A stretch of DNA of 64,000 bases from Thermogemmata fonticola (GTDB taxonomy: Bacteria > Planctomycetota > Planctomycetia > Gemmatales > Gemmataceae), in assembly GCF_013694095.1 (NCBI RefSeq), contig NZ_JACEFB010000001.1, positions 948,756 to 1,012,755 of the forward strand, given 5' to 3'. The position numbers were made by a program, and so were the translations under genes. Below the pieces are notes generated by a model that did no database searches, was not told where the DNA came from, and saw only the letters and a program-made list of their open reading frames with translations. Below are positions 49,772 to 59,405 of this stretch, in pieces (the stretch's first letter is position 1; each line of letters opens with the position of its first letter).

Positions 49772-50890
49772 CTACCGATCGCAGAGAATCTGCCGCACCT
49801 CTGCCAAGGGAACATGATCCACCAGGCCGACTTCGCCGAGACATCGCGGAAGGACGAAGCGGAGGCGTCCGGCGGTGGCTTTTTTGTCCCGTTGCATCGC
49901 TGCCAGCAGGGCTTCCACGTCCCAATGGGGCAGTGGGCGGATTGGCAAATCAAATGCTCGGAGAAGCTGCTCCTGGCGTGACGGCAGGCTGTCATCTTCG
50001 AGATAGCCGAGGCGCTGCGCCAGACGGACGGCACACATCATCCCGGCCGCCACCGCCTCGCCGTGAAGCCAATGGTCCGCCGCTCCCACAATTTCAAAGG
50101 CATGCCCGAAGGTATGGCCGTAGTTGAGGATGGCCCGCAGGCCCGTCTCCTCATATTCATCCTGTTCCACCACCTCGGCCTTGATGCGACAACAGCGGGC
50201 GATGATGGACGGCAAGATGGAAGCGTGGCCATTCCGCAAAGCCGGAGCATGACATTCCAAAATCTCGAACAATTCCGCGTCCCGGATCACTCCGTATTTG
50301 ACCACTTCCGCCAAGCCGCTGCGGTACTCCCGCACCGGCAAGGTTGCCAAGTGGTCCGTGTCGATCCACACTCCCTTCGGCTGATGGAAAGCCCCGATCA
50401 GGTTTTTGCCGCGGGGGTGATTGATGGCCGTTTTCCCGCCGACTGAGGAATCGACCATTGCCAACAAGGTAGTCGGAACCATGATCAACGGCAGGCCGCG
50501 ATTGTAAGTCGCTGCGGCAAAACCGGCCAGGTCCCCTACCACTCCGCCTCCGACTGCGATCACCGGCGTGCGCCGGTCCGCTTTGAGTTCGTAAAGGGCA
50601 TCGTAGAGCCGGGCAAGTTGTTCGAGAGATTTGGACTGTTCCCCCGCGGGAATTACGGCCAACGCGGTCCGAAAGCCGGCTTCCCCTAACGGAACGGTCA
50701 AAGGGGCGGCCAGCTTGCGGGTGTGCTCATCAGCGACGAGCAAGGCCGTCTGGGATTGCGGCAACAGTTCGCGCACAAAGAGGCCAAACTGGGCGGTCAT
50801 GCCACGCCCCAAAACGATGTCATACGATCGCGGACCCAAGCGAACCGTTACGCGATCTTCTGCCAATTCACCGGAGGGAACAGGAGTCAT
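49772..50890 (-). CDS. aroB: 3-dehydroquinate synthase
   Basis: The 372-residue enzyme converts DAHP to 3-dehydroquinate, the second step of the shikimate pathway, using NAD and a divalent metal. Family landmarks are PVIAVGGGVVGDLAGFAAAT near residues 103-122, the VPTTLLAMVDSSVGGKTAIN block (with the conserved Lys and Asn), FHQPKGVWID, RSGLAEVVKYGVI, and the metal ligands in NYGHTFGHAFE and HGEAVAAGMMCAVRLA. The length is typical (about 360). The ATG at 50890 has only a weak ribosome-binding site. It is divergent from comEC by 134 bases and stands alone among shikimate genes in this window. Confidence 0.96.
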   Translation of the reverse strand: MTPVPSGELAEDRVTVRLGPRSYDIVLGRGMTAQFGLFVRELLPQSQTALLVADEHTRKLAAPLTVPLGEAGFRTALAVIPAGEQSKSLEQLARLYDALYELKADRRTPVIAVGGGVVGDLAGFAAATYNRGLPLIMVPTTLLAMVDSSVGGKTAINHPRGKNLIGAFHQPKGVWIDTDHLATLPVREYRSGLAEVVKYGVIRDAELFEILECHAPALRNGHASILPSIIARCCRIKAEVVEQDEYEETGLRAILNYGHTFGHAFEIVGAADHWLHGEAVAAGMMCAVRLAQRLGYLEDDSLPSRQEQLLRAFDLPIRPLPHWDVEALLAAMQRDKKATAGRLRFVLPRCLGEVGLVDHVPLAEVRQILCDR

Positions 50891-51024
50891 GAGGCGTTAC
50901 CTGGGGAGCCGTCAAGGCAGTGGCCAGGCGGAGGCAACAAAGAACCCGTAAGGCAGGGGGTGCTCCTGGACAGGAACACTGCGGAAAATTGATGCTCCAC
51001 CTTGCCTAGATTAGCATATCAGGC

Positions 51025-53619
51025 ATGGCTAGGGGTGGAGTGTGGTTCTTCGATCCCAGCAGTCCGGAATTCCCCAAGCGGAATGCGGCTTGGCGGGAGT
51101 TCTGGCGTGCTCCGCTCGTGCCGGTCGCCGGGAGTGCGACTGTCGGCCTGCTGGCCTCCCGCTATCTTCATGTCCCGCCGTGGGTATTCTGGTCCGCTTT
51201 TGCCGGCGGGTTAATCCTCTGGTGGGTGGCACGGCACGGCGACCGTTGGCGTTCCAGGCCACCGTGGGGATTGTGGCTGGCAGCGGCGGCACTGGCCGGC
51301 GTCTATCACCATCTTTACCGGGAAGAATATCCTGCGGATGACATAGCCGCCTTTGCGACAGATACTCCCCAAGCCCGGCGCATCCGCGCTTGGGTCTTGC
51401 AGGAACCGGTTTTTCGCTCCGCCAAAGCATCTTCCTTGACGCACGTGCAACCGCTGCCGACGACGAGCCTGCTGGTTCGCGTCGCTAGCATAGAAACCAG
51501 CGCCGGCTGGATTCCCGCTTCCGGGCGTGCACGCGTGACGATCGAAGGACACTTGGAGGCGATTCATGCTGGCGATGCCGTGGAGATTTTCGGACAACTC
51601 TCGCTTCCTCCACTCCCCGACAATCCGGGGCAAACCGACTGGCGCGGCCTGTATCGGGACGAGCGGATTACGGCGGTCCTGCGGGTGCGCCACTCTCCGG
51701 CTACGGTGACGCGCTGGGAAGCAGGACGATGGCAAAGCTGGCGTGGCATCCTGGGTTACTTGCAGCAGCGGGGGGAAGCAGCGCTACGGCAACACCTTGC
51801 CGAGCGCCAGGCTGGACTAGCGGCAGCCTTATTGCTCGGTGAGACCTCGGCCTTGGATCACGAAGAATGGGATGCTTACATTCGGACGGGCGTGGTTCAT
51901 GTGTTGGCCATCTCCGGCTTCCACCTGACGGTTTTGGCTTCCTGGGTGTGGGTGTTGATGCGCGTCGCCGGTTGGCCCAGCCGGTCGGCCTCGCTGCTGG
52001 TGGTCGGGCTGGTTCTGTTTTACACCTGGCTGACGGGGGCGCGTCCTGCCACAGTACGGGCCGCAGCGATGATGTGTGCCTGGTGCTTGGCGTGGGGATT
52101 ACGCCGCCCGCCGTGGCCCGCCAACATCTTCGCCTTGGCCTGGCTGATCGTCATCCTCGTGAAGCCCACCGATCCCTTCACGATCGGCTGCCAGATCTCG
52201 TTTCTGTCGGTCTTCGTGCTGATCTGGGCCGGTGGGCGCTGGCTGGCCCCGCGACCGCCCACGCCGTGGGAGCGTATTCGGGACCTCGGACGAAGTCCCG
52301 CGAGTCGTGCCCTGCGTTGGTGCGCCCGCAAGTTGGCACAGCTCTACCTGCTGTCGCTGCTCATGACCGTGGCCTTGGCCCCATTGCTCCTGTACTGGAA
52401 GAATGTCTTTTCTCCCGCCGGCGTACTGCTTGGCCCGCCTGTCATGTTCACCTCCTCTCTGGCTCTTATCAGCGGCTTTATGACCATGCTGGCAGCGATG
52501 CTGGGGGATTGGGCGGCCTATCTTCCAGGGCGGTTGACAGACTTCGTTCTCGCCCTCACCGCTTGGATGGTGCATCAGGTGGATAGTTGGGGTCAAGGGG
52601 TGGCTTACGCACCAGCTCCGGGAATCCTCTGGCTAATCGGCTTTTACCTCATTCTGGGTGTTGTGGTGTTCGCTCCCTCGCGGCGAGTTGTCCAAGGTCT
52701 GGCAGCCCTTTTGGTGTGGTCGCTGTTGGGTCTGATCGTGACGGTCCAACCCCGCACGTCGGACGAACTCCGAGTCACATTCCTCGCTGTGGGTCACGGC
52801 GGCTGTGTCGTCCTGGAAACTCCTGATGGCCGGACTTTGCTTTACGATGTAGGAAGCATGAGCGGCCCTCGAATAGTTTCGCAGATCGTCGCCCCGTACC
52901 TGTGGCACCGGGGAATCCGCCGGATCGACGAAGTATTCCTCTCCCATGGTGACATGGATCACTTCAACGGCTTGCCCGCTCTCCTTGCTTACTTTTCTGT
53001 TGGGCAGGTCAGTTGGACGCCGACTTTTGCCGACCGATCCACGCCAGGTGTCCAAGCGGTATTGGAAGCCATTCAACGTGCAGGGATTGCCACGCGTGTC
53101 ATGGCCGCCGGCGAGAGTTTGGCCGCCGGAGATGTCCAACTGCACGTGCTCCATCCTCCGCCGCAGGGTCCCATCGGCACGGAGAATACCCGCAGCCTGA
53201 CGCTGCTGGTGCAGTATGCCGGCCAAAGCATCGTGCTGACCGGTGATCTGGAAGGGATTGGACAAGAGATGGTGCAGCGTTGGCTGATTCCTCCGGTGGC
53301 TGTACTCATGGCTCCCCATCATGGTGGCAAGACGGCCAATGCTGCTGGGCGGACCGCCCAGGGAGAACTGGTCCCTTCGCCCTTGGGCCAGTGGGCCAGA
53401 CCGCGCCTGGTTGTCTCTTGCCAGCGGACTAATCCTACCGACCACCTGCGTGCGGCGTACCCCACGGCAATCATCTGGGACACAGGCCGCTGTGGGGCCA
53501 TCACAGTGCGCGTCCACACCACCGGAGTCACTGCGGAGGCCTTCCGCACCGGGGAAAAAATCGTGGTGGCTCGGCCGGAGCTTCCCTCCGTCCGCCGGGC
53601 AACGCCCACCCCTCACTGA
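51025..53619 (+). CDS. comEC: ComEC/Rec2-family DNA uptake channel
   Basis: The 864-residue membrane protein begins with two hydrophobic segments and an OB-fold-like DUF4131 region (to about residue 240). The Competence domain follows, with the characteristic RTGVVHVLAISGFHLTVLASWV and LTGARPATVRAAAMM, and several more membrane helices to about residue 575. It ends with a metallo-beta-lactamase-fold domain (VGHGGCVVLETPDGRTLLYD, FLSHGDMDHFNGLPALL, VLTGDLEGIGQE, MAPHHGGKT). ComEC moves single-stranded DNA across the inner membrane during natural transformation; the C-terminal domain may be a nuclease. No comEA or pilus genes are adjacent. The ATG at 51025 has a weak site (ATATCAGGC). Confidence 0.93.
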   Translation: MARGGVWFFDPSSPEFPKRNAAWREFWRAPLVPVAGSATVGLLASRYLHVPPWVFWSAFAGGLILWWVARHGDRWRSRPPWGLWLAAAALAGVYHHLYREEYPADDIAAFATDTPQARRIRAWVLQEPVFRSAKASSLTHVQPLPTTSLLVRVASIETSAGWIPASGRARVTIEGHLEAIHAGDAVEIFGQLSLPPLPDNPGQTDWRGLYRDERITAVLRVRHSPATVTRWEAGRWQSWRGILGYLQQRGEAALRQHLAERQAGLAAALLLGETSALDHEEWDAYIRTGVVHVLAISGFHLTVLASWVWVLMRVAGWPSRSASLLVVGLVLFYTWLTGARPATVRAAAMMCAWCLAWGLRRPPWPANIFALAWLIVILVKPTDPFTIGCQISFLSVFVLIWAGGRWLAPRPPTPWERIRDLGRSPASRALRWCARKLAQLYLLSLLMTVALAPLLLYWKNVFSPAGVLLGPPVMFTSSLALISGFMTMLAAMLGDWAAYLPGRLTDFVLALTAWMVHQVDSWGQGVAYAPAPGILWLIGFYLILGVVVFAPSRRVVQGLAALLVWSLLGLIVTVQPRTSDELRVTFLAVGHGGCVVLETPDGRTLLYDVGSMSGPRIVSQIVAPYLWHRGIRRIDEVFLSHGDMDHFNGLPALLAYFSVGQVSWTPTFADRSTPGVQAVLEAIQRAGIATRVMAAGESLAAGDVQLHVLHPPPQGPIGTENTRSLTLLVQYAGQSIVLTGDLEGIGQEMVQRWLIPPVAVLMAPHHGGKTANAAGRTAQGELVPSPLGQWARPRLVVSCQRTNPTDHLRAAYPTAIIWDTGRCGAITVRVHTTGVTAEAFRTGEKIVVARPELPSVRRATPTPH

Positions 53620-53860
53620 GGCGGCCTGGAAGCCGAAAACTTGCGAACAGGGGTCAGCCCCAGTTTACCGCGGAAACGAGTTATTCCCCCTACCCTGCCC
53701 TGATCCCCTCAGAATGCCTTCCTGCTCGTCCGTCTATGCAGCTTCAGGGGTTTTTCCAATCCATCATTGAAACGCCGGTTATGCTTGCCATTTCGGGATC
53801 GTTGGGTAGTCTGCACTGAAGACAGCGCATCCGTCTCCTCGCAAGCAAGGTGCTACGGCG

Positions 53861-54955
53861 ATGGGTTCCCTCTGGCGTTATTGTGTGTTTGTGAGTGCCG
53901 CCTTGTTGCTGGCGGTGTTACCTGCCTGCCATTCCCGGCGTGCGGACCGTATTACCATCGGTGTGGTTACAAACTGCGTCGCGGACTTTTGGCGGATTTG
54001 TGAAGCCGGCGCCACTAAAGCCGCCCAGGATTTTGATGTGGACCTTCAGTTCCGCGAGCCAGAGAAAGCCTTCGATGCCTCGGTGCAAATGCCCATCATC
54101 GAAGCCTGGGTCAAACAGGGTATCCACGGCATCGCCGTCAGCGTCATCGATCCCAAGGCTCAGACGGAAGACCTGGCCCGGATCGCGAAAAAAGTTCCCC
54201 TGATCACGATGGACAACGATGCGGAAGGTTCCGGCCGCCTCTGCTACATCGGTATCGATAACTACGAAGCGGGCAAAGCGGTCGGGCGCCTGGTGAAAAA
54301 GGCCCTGCCCCAAGGCGGCACCATTGCCATCTTCATTGGCAGCACAAAATCAGCCAATGGCAAAGCTCGCACCCAAGGAGTCCTGGACGAACTCGCGGGA
54401 GAAAAGGATGCGGTTGGCGAAGAGATGGCCCATCCCCACCGCCCGGATTTGAGGGTGCGGCGGTTCGGCCAATTCTATCTCGTCGATGGAGAAGCCAAAG
54501 AGGATAACAACCCCAACAATGCTCAACCTCTCGCTTCCAGCGTCTTGGCCCGCCTCAAGGGGTTGCCCCACCTCTGTGCTGTCGGATTGTATGCCTACAA
54601 TCCCCCTGCTATTCTCGACGCCGCCAAATCCCGCTCCATGCACAAGGAACTCGTCATCATCGGCTTTGACGAAGATTGGGAAACTCTCAAGGCGATTGCC
54701 CAAGGGGAAATCCTGGCCACGGTCGTGCAAGACCCCTTCCAGTACGGCTATCAGTCCGTGGCCGCCCTCGCCGCCTACGCCCGCGGGGATTCCTCCAAGC
54801 TGGTGAAGGAACCGATTCCCTATCGCGTGGTGACCAAAGACGGAGGGCCGGACGAAACGATCACCACACCGCAAGGCACCCTAACTATCAAGAATCTGCC
54901 CGTCCAGGATTTCGAGGCCCGCTTGCGTGCGGACATCGCCTCCGTGAAAAAATGA
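53861..54955 (+). CDS. Sugar ABC transporter substrate-binding lipoprotein (ribose-type)
   Basis: The 364-residue protein has a lipobox (LLAVLPAC) after a hydrophobic signal, and then the periplasmic-binding fold of the RbsB family (Peripla_BP_4): ITIGVVTNCVADFWRICEAG, GIHGIAVSVIDPKAQTEDLA, VPLITMDNDAEGSGRLCYIG, NYEAGKAVGRLV, and the C-terminal IIGFDEDWETLKAIAQGEI and VVQDPFQYGYQSV. It delivers a monosaccharide, such as ribose, xylose or another pentose/hexose, to the transporter encoded by the next two genes; the sugar cannot be read from the sequence. The ATG at 53861 lies eleven bases after GCAAGG. The ATPase gene follows after 201 bases. Confidence 0.9.
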   Translation: MGSLWRYCVFVSAALLLAVLPACHSRRADRITIGVVTNCVADFWRICEAGATKAAQDFDVDLQFREPEKAFDASVQMPIIEAWVKQGIHGIAVSVIDPKAQTEDLARIAKKVPLITMDNDAEGSGRLCYIGIDNYEAGKAVGRLVKKALPQGGTIAIFIGSTKSANGKARTQGVLDELAGEKDAVGEEMAHPHRPDLRVRRFGQFYLVDGEAKEDNNPNNAQPLASSVLARLKGLPHLCAVGLYAYNPPAILDAAKSRSMHKELVIIGFDEDWETLKAIAQGEILATVVQDPFQYGYQSVAALAAYARGDSSKLVKEPIPYRVVTKDGGPDETITTPQGTLTIKNLPVQDFEARLRADIASVKK

Positions 54956-55156
54956 TCGGCCGGTCGCTTGGAATTGGCAGGACTTCCACCGTCGGACCTT
55001 CGACCGGCGGGACTTCTCCAGGGGGCGGGAGCCGGTCTAAGGAAAAAGTATCCGTTCCGGGAAGCATGCCCCGCCTCACTGATCCTGCCCCGACCGGCGG
55101 AGGTGGCTTTATTCCAGCAACGGCTTTCGCATTTCCGGGACCGAACGGGAGAGACG

Positions 55157-56749
55157 ATGATCTCCACCATGAGCACCCCGCGCCTGGAAGTCTCAGGTAT
55201 TCGTAAGCAGTTTCCTGGCGTTCTGGCTCTGGATGGCGTGTCTTTGCAAGTCGCAGCCGGGGAGGTCCTCGCCGTCGTTGGAGAAAACGGAGCAGGCAAG
55301 TCCACCCTAATGAAAATCATCGCTGGCTTGTATCCACCGGATCAAGGAACCATTCGCCTGGATGGCCAGCCGGTGCACTTTGCCAATCCGGCGGAAGCTA
55401 TGGCGGCGGGAATCAGTTTGATCCACCAGGAATTGAATCTCGCCGAGAATCTCTCCGTTCAGGACAATCTGTTTCTGGGGCGTGAACTGACGTGGGGAGG
55501 CCGGCTCCGTCTGCTCCAGACCTCGGCCATGCACGAGCGCGGAGCGGCGCTTTTGCAACAAGTCGGCCTGCCGGTCGATCGCCTGGGCCAGCGGGTGGAA
55601 TACCTCTCGCCGGGTGAAAAGCAATTGGTGGAGATCGCCCGCGCCCTGTCGCTTCAGGCCCGCGTCCTGATTATGGATGAACCGACTTCCAGCCTCACGC
55701 ACAAGGAGACCGAGCGACTCTACGAGGTGATCCATTCCCTGAAACAGGCGGGGGTGTCCGTGCTGTACATTTCCCACCGGTTGGCGGAAGTCCAGCGGTG
55801 CGCGGACCGCGTGGTTGTGCTGCGCGATGGCCGAAACGCTGGGGAATTGCGGGGTGCGGACATCCAGCATGATCAAATGGTCCGCCTGATGGTGGGCCGG
55901 GACTTGAAGCAGTATTACCCGCGGCAGCACCGCCCTCCACGCAGCGGCCCAGTGGTTCTCCGGCTCGATCAATTCCGCTACCACGGGGGGCCGGATCACG
56001 CGGTCTCTTTGGAAGTGCGTGCCGGCGAAGTCCTCGGCATGGCGGGACTCGTCGGGGCGGGGCGCACGCAACTGGCGGAGGCCGTCTTTGGCATCCGGCC
56101 TTGGCGTTCCGGCCAGGTCTGGCTCAACGGGCAGCCTCTGCGCCTCCGCCATCCCAAGGATGCCATCGCGGCAGGCATCGCGTTGATCCCGGAAGACCGC
56201 CGCCATCATGGCCTGGTCCTAGAAGCGGCAGTCGGCTTCAATTTGAGTTTGCCCAACCTCGATCGCTTGAGCGGATTGTTGGGCATTCGCCGGCGTCAGG
56301 AGCGGCGCTGGCAGCGGGAGTGGATCGAGCGCCTGCGCATCCGCACTCCCTCGGCGGATCAGTGCACGGCTTTGCTCTCCGGCGGCAATCAGCAAAAGAT
56401 CGTCTATGGCAAATGGCTGGCCCGGCAGCCCCGTGTCTTGATTCTGGACGAACCGACGCGCGGGGTCGATGTGGGAGCCAAGGCCGAAATTTACGCCCTC
56501 ATGGACGAACTGGCAGGCCAGGGTGTTGCCCTCTGGATGATCAGCAGCGATATGGAGGAATTGCTGGGGATGTCCGACCGCGTAGTGGTGATGCACGAAG
56601 GGCGCGTAGCCGGTGAACTGTCCCGCGAACAGCTCAGCGAGGAGGCGGTCATGCAGCTTGCGACGGGGGGAATGACAGCCACCATCCCGCCGATTCCCCG
56701 CGATGCCGCGGCCCCTTCAATTGCACCTGGTACCCCTGCATCATCCTGA
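55157..56749 (+). CDS. Sugar ABC transporter ATP-binding protein (two ATPase domains)
   Basis: The 530-residue protein has two tandem ABC ATPase domains, as in RbsA/MglA/XylG. The first has Walker A GENGAGKST, signature YLSPGEKQ and Walker B LIMDEPTSS. The second has a degenerate Walker A (GLVGAGRTQ), signature LLSGGNQQK and Walker B LILDEPTRGVD. The weakened second P-loop is usual in this family. The ATG at 55157 follows GGGAGAGACG; an ATG at 55169 is a close alternative, and a longer frame from 54968 is not supported. The permease gene follows after 27 bases. It powers uptake of the sugar bound by the protein encoded upstream. Confidence 0.93.
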   Translation: MISTMSTPRLEVSGIRKQFPGVLALDGVSLQVAAGEVLAVVGENGAGKSTLMKIIAGLYPPDQGTIRLDGQPVHFANPAEAMAAGISLIHQELNLAENLSVQDNLFLGRELTWGGRLRLLQTSAMHERGAALLQQVGLPVDRLGQRVEYLSPGEKQLVEIARALSLQARVLIMDEPTSSLTHKETERLYEVIHSLKQAGVSVLYISHRLAEVQRCADRVVVLRDGRNAGELRGADIQHDQMVRLMVGRDLKQYYPRQHRPPRSGPVVLRLDQFRYHGGPDHAVSLEVRAGEVLGMAGLVGAGRTQLAEAVFGIRPWRSGQVWLNGQPLRLRHPKDAIAAGIALIPEDRRHHGLVLEAAVGFNLSLPNLDRLSGLLGIRRRQERRWQREWIERLRIRTPSADQCTALLSGGNQQKIVYGKWLARQPRVLILDEPTRGVDVGAKAEIYALMDELAGQGVALWMISSDMEELLGMSDRVVVMHEGRVAGELSREQLSEEAVMQLATGGMTATIPPIPRDAAAPSIAPGTPASS

Positions 56750-56776
56750 AGCCAGTGATCCGAGAGGGCAAGCGTC

Positions 56777-57751
56777 ATGACACGTGTCCTGGGCGTTCTG
56801 GGTCTGTTGATCGCACTCTACGCCGCCCTGATACTCTCGAATCCCTCAGCGGGAAAAGCGGACAATTTGATCGACGTGGCCAACATTCAAGGGCGCTACG
56901 GCCTCATTACGATCGGAGCTGCCCTGGTGATCATCGCCGGCGGCATCGACCTGTCCATCGGTTCCGTCGTCGGGTGTGCTGCCGTGCTCTTCGGCGTTCT
57001 CATGGAAGGCGGCATTCCGCCCGTGGGAGCCGTGCTCTTGACCCTCCTTTTCGGCTTGTTCGTGGGACTGGCCAACGGTCTGCTGATTACCCAACTGAAG
57101 TTACAACCCTTCCTGGTCACCCTCTGCGGCATGTTCATCTACCGGGGTGTTGCCCGCCTGCTCGGCGGTACGGTCAGCCGAACCCGTGCCCTCGAAGAGC
57201 ATCCAGAGTTCGCAGACGCCCTGCGTCAGGTCCGCTATGTACTCGTTGGCAAGGATGCGACGGGAGAGCTGATCTTTCCGGCTCAATTCCTCCTATTGCT
57301 GCTGGTGGCGTTTGCTATCGGCTATATCTTGCACCGCACGGCTTATGGCCGATACTGGTACGCCATCGGTTACAACGACCAGGCGGCCCGCTACGCCGGC
57401 ATCGCCGTCGATCGCCATCGCATTGCGGTGTATGTGCTGTGCTCGTTCCTGGCGGCACTCGCGGGGGTGCTACTCTTGCTGGACATGCCTTCTGTGCAAT
57501 CCGATAGCGGGGGTTTGGGTCTGGAACTGTACGCTATCCTGGGGGCCGTGCTGGGGGGGTGCAGCCTGCGGGGCGGCGAAGGGACGGCAGTAGGCATGGT
57601 CCTGGGAGCCATGGTGCTACCGGTGCTGGAAAATCTGGTCAGTTTCCGGGGTCTGAAAAGCGACGTCATTCCCGCTGTCATCGGGCTGACCTTGCTCCTG
57701 GGCACCATGCTTGATGAGTGGATTCGCCGTCGCTCACACCCCCGGCCTTGA
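56777..57751 (+). CDS. Sugar ABC transporter permease (RbsC-like)
   Basis: The 324-residue protein has about nine hydrophobic segments and the BPD_transp_2 pattern seen in RbsC: LITIGAALVIIAGGIDLSIG near residues 44-63, GLANGLLITQLKLQPFLVTL in the middle, YAIGYNDQAARYAGIAVDR after it and LYAILGAVLGGCSLRGGEGT near residue 255. Permeases of this type work as dimers. GAGAGGGCAAG precedes the ATG at 56777. It completes a binding protein-ATPase-permease unit; no sugar kinase or regulator is adjacent. It converges with the esterase gene, 39 bases away, with no visible terminator between them. Confidence 0.93.
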   Translation: MTRVLGVLGLLIALYAALILSNPSAGKADNLIDVANIQGRYGLITIGAALVIIAGGIDLSIGSVVGCAAVLFGVLMEGGIPPVGAVLLTLLFGLFVGLANGLLITQLKLQPFLVTLCGMFIYRGVARLLGGTVSRTRALEEHPEFADALRQVRYVLVGKDATGELIFPAQFLLLLLVAFAIGYILHRTAYGRYWYAIGYNDQAARYAGIAVDRHRIAVYVLCSFLAALAGVLLLLDMPSVQSDSGGLGLELYAILGAVLGGCSLRGGEGTAVGMVLGAMVLPVLENLVSFRGLKSDVIPAVIGLTLLLGTMLDEWIRRRSHPRP

Positions 57752-57790
57752 GGTGCAGTCGCGGTCGATTCGTTTGTGGAAGCGCCGGTT

Positions 57791-59053
57791 TTATCGCAAC
57801 CACTTGTCGCAGTAGTCCATGAAGACTTTCCAATCCTCCGGCCCCATCGAATGCTTGCCGGGGCGAATGAAGTAGCCCAAGCGCTCCGGGCTGAGGGTAT
57901 TCAGCGGCGGCATCTTGTCCGCGACGACAGGGCGGGGCACATCGTAGAGTTCGTAGGCCGGTGCTGCTGCCCGCAATACCTCAAATTGACCCGCGGGATT
58001 GGCCCATTGATCCTCTTCGGCATTGGTCAACAGCACGGGGCGGGGGGCGCAGAGTGCGACCAGGCCGTTCTGGTCAAACGGCAAGCGGGTAACATCCGCA
58101 CCGAAGGCCTTGAAATGCCCGCAAAACCAGTGGGGGAAAGTGGCGTTGATGCGCGCGACGGTTTCGGCCTTCGGGTTGTGATGGCGGCTAGGAGCCGCGC
58201 CACCGCAACCGGACTGATGGGGGATAACAACTGCGATCCGTTCGTCGAAGGCCCCGGCAAGCAAGGCGGTCTTGCCCAAGCGTGAATGCCCCACCACGAT
58301 CAGCTTCCGACCATCGATGCGGGAATCGGTCAGGAGGTAATCCACGGCATTATGAATTCCCCAAGCCCACCACATGATCGTCGCCGTCTCGCGTCCCGTC
58401 TCAGTAGGCCGCTCCGGCAACGTGGCCCGCATTCCCTCCCGAACATGGGGGCGGTCCGGTTGGATGTCCCCGCAATAGAAGGTGGCCACGGCATAGCCGC
58501 GAGCCAAAATCTGTTCCAAGGGCCAAACGTTGGCCTGCCGCCCGCGCCCCTCCGCCGTCGCCCGATTCTGCACCACGCCGGGATAGTGCCCCGGCATCCA
58601 CACAGTCGGCATCCGCACTTTCTCATGGGCCGTCAGCAGGTGGTTTCCGCCAAAGTTCAACCCGACGAAGCAGGGCGCAGGGGTTCGGCCATTCGGCAAA
58701 GCCAGTAGCAAATAGATTTTCGGCCAGTCGTCCGGCCCGAAAGTCAACTCCACTTCACGCAAGGTTCCTTGACCGTTGAGGAATTGGGCATCCTCGAAGA
58801 GCACCCGCCCCTGGACTTTCTGGGGGCGCGCTGGATATTCCCCATACATGTAATGCTGGAAGAGTGCTCTCAATTCGGGGCGCCGTTGCTTTTCCCAATC
58901 TTGCCGAGTGTTCACGCGCCGGCCATCGAGCATCTCCAGGGGATGCGGCATGTCAAGCCGGGAAGGCAATTTGTCGGGCGGGGGAAGCTCCGCTGTCCAG
59001 GCTATGGAGGTCACAGCCAGCACTCCCAAAGACCATAGAGGAATGGAACGCAT
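57791..59053 (-). CDS. CE15-like glucuronoyl esterase/acetylxylan-esterase-type hydrolase, exported
   Basis: The 420-residue protein has a signal peptide (MRSIPLWSLGVLAVTSIAWT) and an alpha/beta-hydrolase fold. The nucleophile Ser257 lies in VVGHSRLGKTALLAGA, the GHSRxGK motif of CE15 glucuronoyl esterases. It is followed by HQSGCGGAA and a late His (PGKHSMGPEDW). An acidic partner is likely near NAEEDQWANP. CE15 enzymes cleave ester links between lignin and glucuronoxylan, and bacterial relatives have broader specificity. AGGAGGT precedes the ATG at 59053 at good distance. The converging sugar transporter could import products, but that link is only inference. Confidence 0.85.
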   Translation of the reverse strand: MRSIPLWSLGVLAVTSIAWTAELPPPDKLPSRLDMPHPLEMLDGRRVNTRQDWEKQRRPELRALFQHYMYGEYPARPQKVQGRVLFEDAQFLNGQGTLREVELTFGPDDWPKIYLLLALPNGRTPAPCFVGLNFGGNHLLTAHEKVRMPTVWMPGHYPGVVQNRATAEGRGRQANVWPLEQILARGYAVATFYCGDIQPDRPHVREGMRATLPERPTETGRETATIMWWAWGIHNAVDYLLTDSRIDGRKLIVVGHSRLGKTALLAGAFDERIAVVIPHQSGCGGAAPSRHHNPKAETVARINATFPHWFCGHFKAFGADVTRLPFDQNGLVALCAPRPVLLTNAEEDQWANPAGQFEVLRAAAPAYELYDVPRPVVADKMPPLNTLSPERLGYFIRPGKHSMGPEDWKVFMDYCDKWLR

Positions 59054-59405
59054 CGGTTACCTCCTGCTCGTCAGTACCCGTGCTGGCGATTGTAGCCGGA
59101 GAGTCCTTCCGCCTCCAGAGGCTTGTGGATTCTTGCAAGGTGTCCCGTCCGCTCTTTCGTCTGTGTGCTCCGGCCACCTTCTCTCCTTCAGCGGGAGTAA
59201 TAGAATCCCTGATCCTTCACGGGAATCGGCTTCTGGACAGCAGAGGTGTTAGAAAGACAGACGGTAGAACCCCAGCAGGGTGAATTGCTCTCGCTCCGCC
59301 AGGCGTGTGTGTGCTAGACTGAGGCACAGAAGTTGTCGGGATAGTCCCCTTGGCCCAAGGGACAGCGCAACGAGGCCAAGTTACCTAGAAGTTATGGAGG
59401 GCCCG
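59054..59405. other. 352-base divergent region between esterase and glycosyltransferase genes
   Basis: This must hold promoters for both flanking genes. An extended -10 element (TG at 59312-59313, then TAGACT at 59315-59320) points rightwards toward the glycosyltransferase gene at 59406. I found no gene here; the open frame running back from the glycosyltransferase to 59280 does not look like part of it. Confidence 0.45.
59312..59320 (+). promoter_or_regulatory. Possible extended -10 promoter of the glycosyltransferase gene
   Basis: TGCTAGACT has the TGn extension joined to a four-of-six -10 hexamer (TAGACT). No -35 hexamer stands 16-18 bases upstream. If used, the leader would be about 80 bases long. 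Confidence 0.3.
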
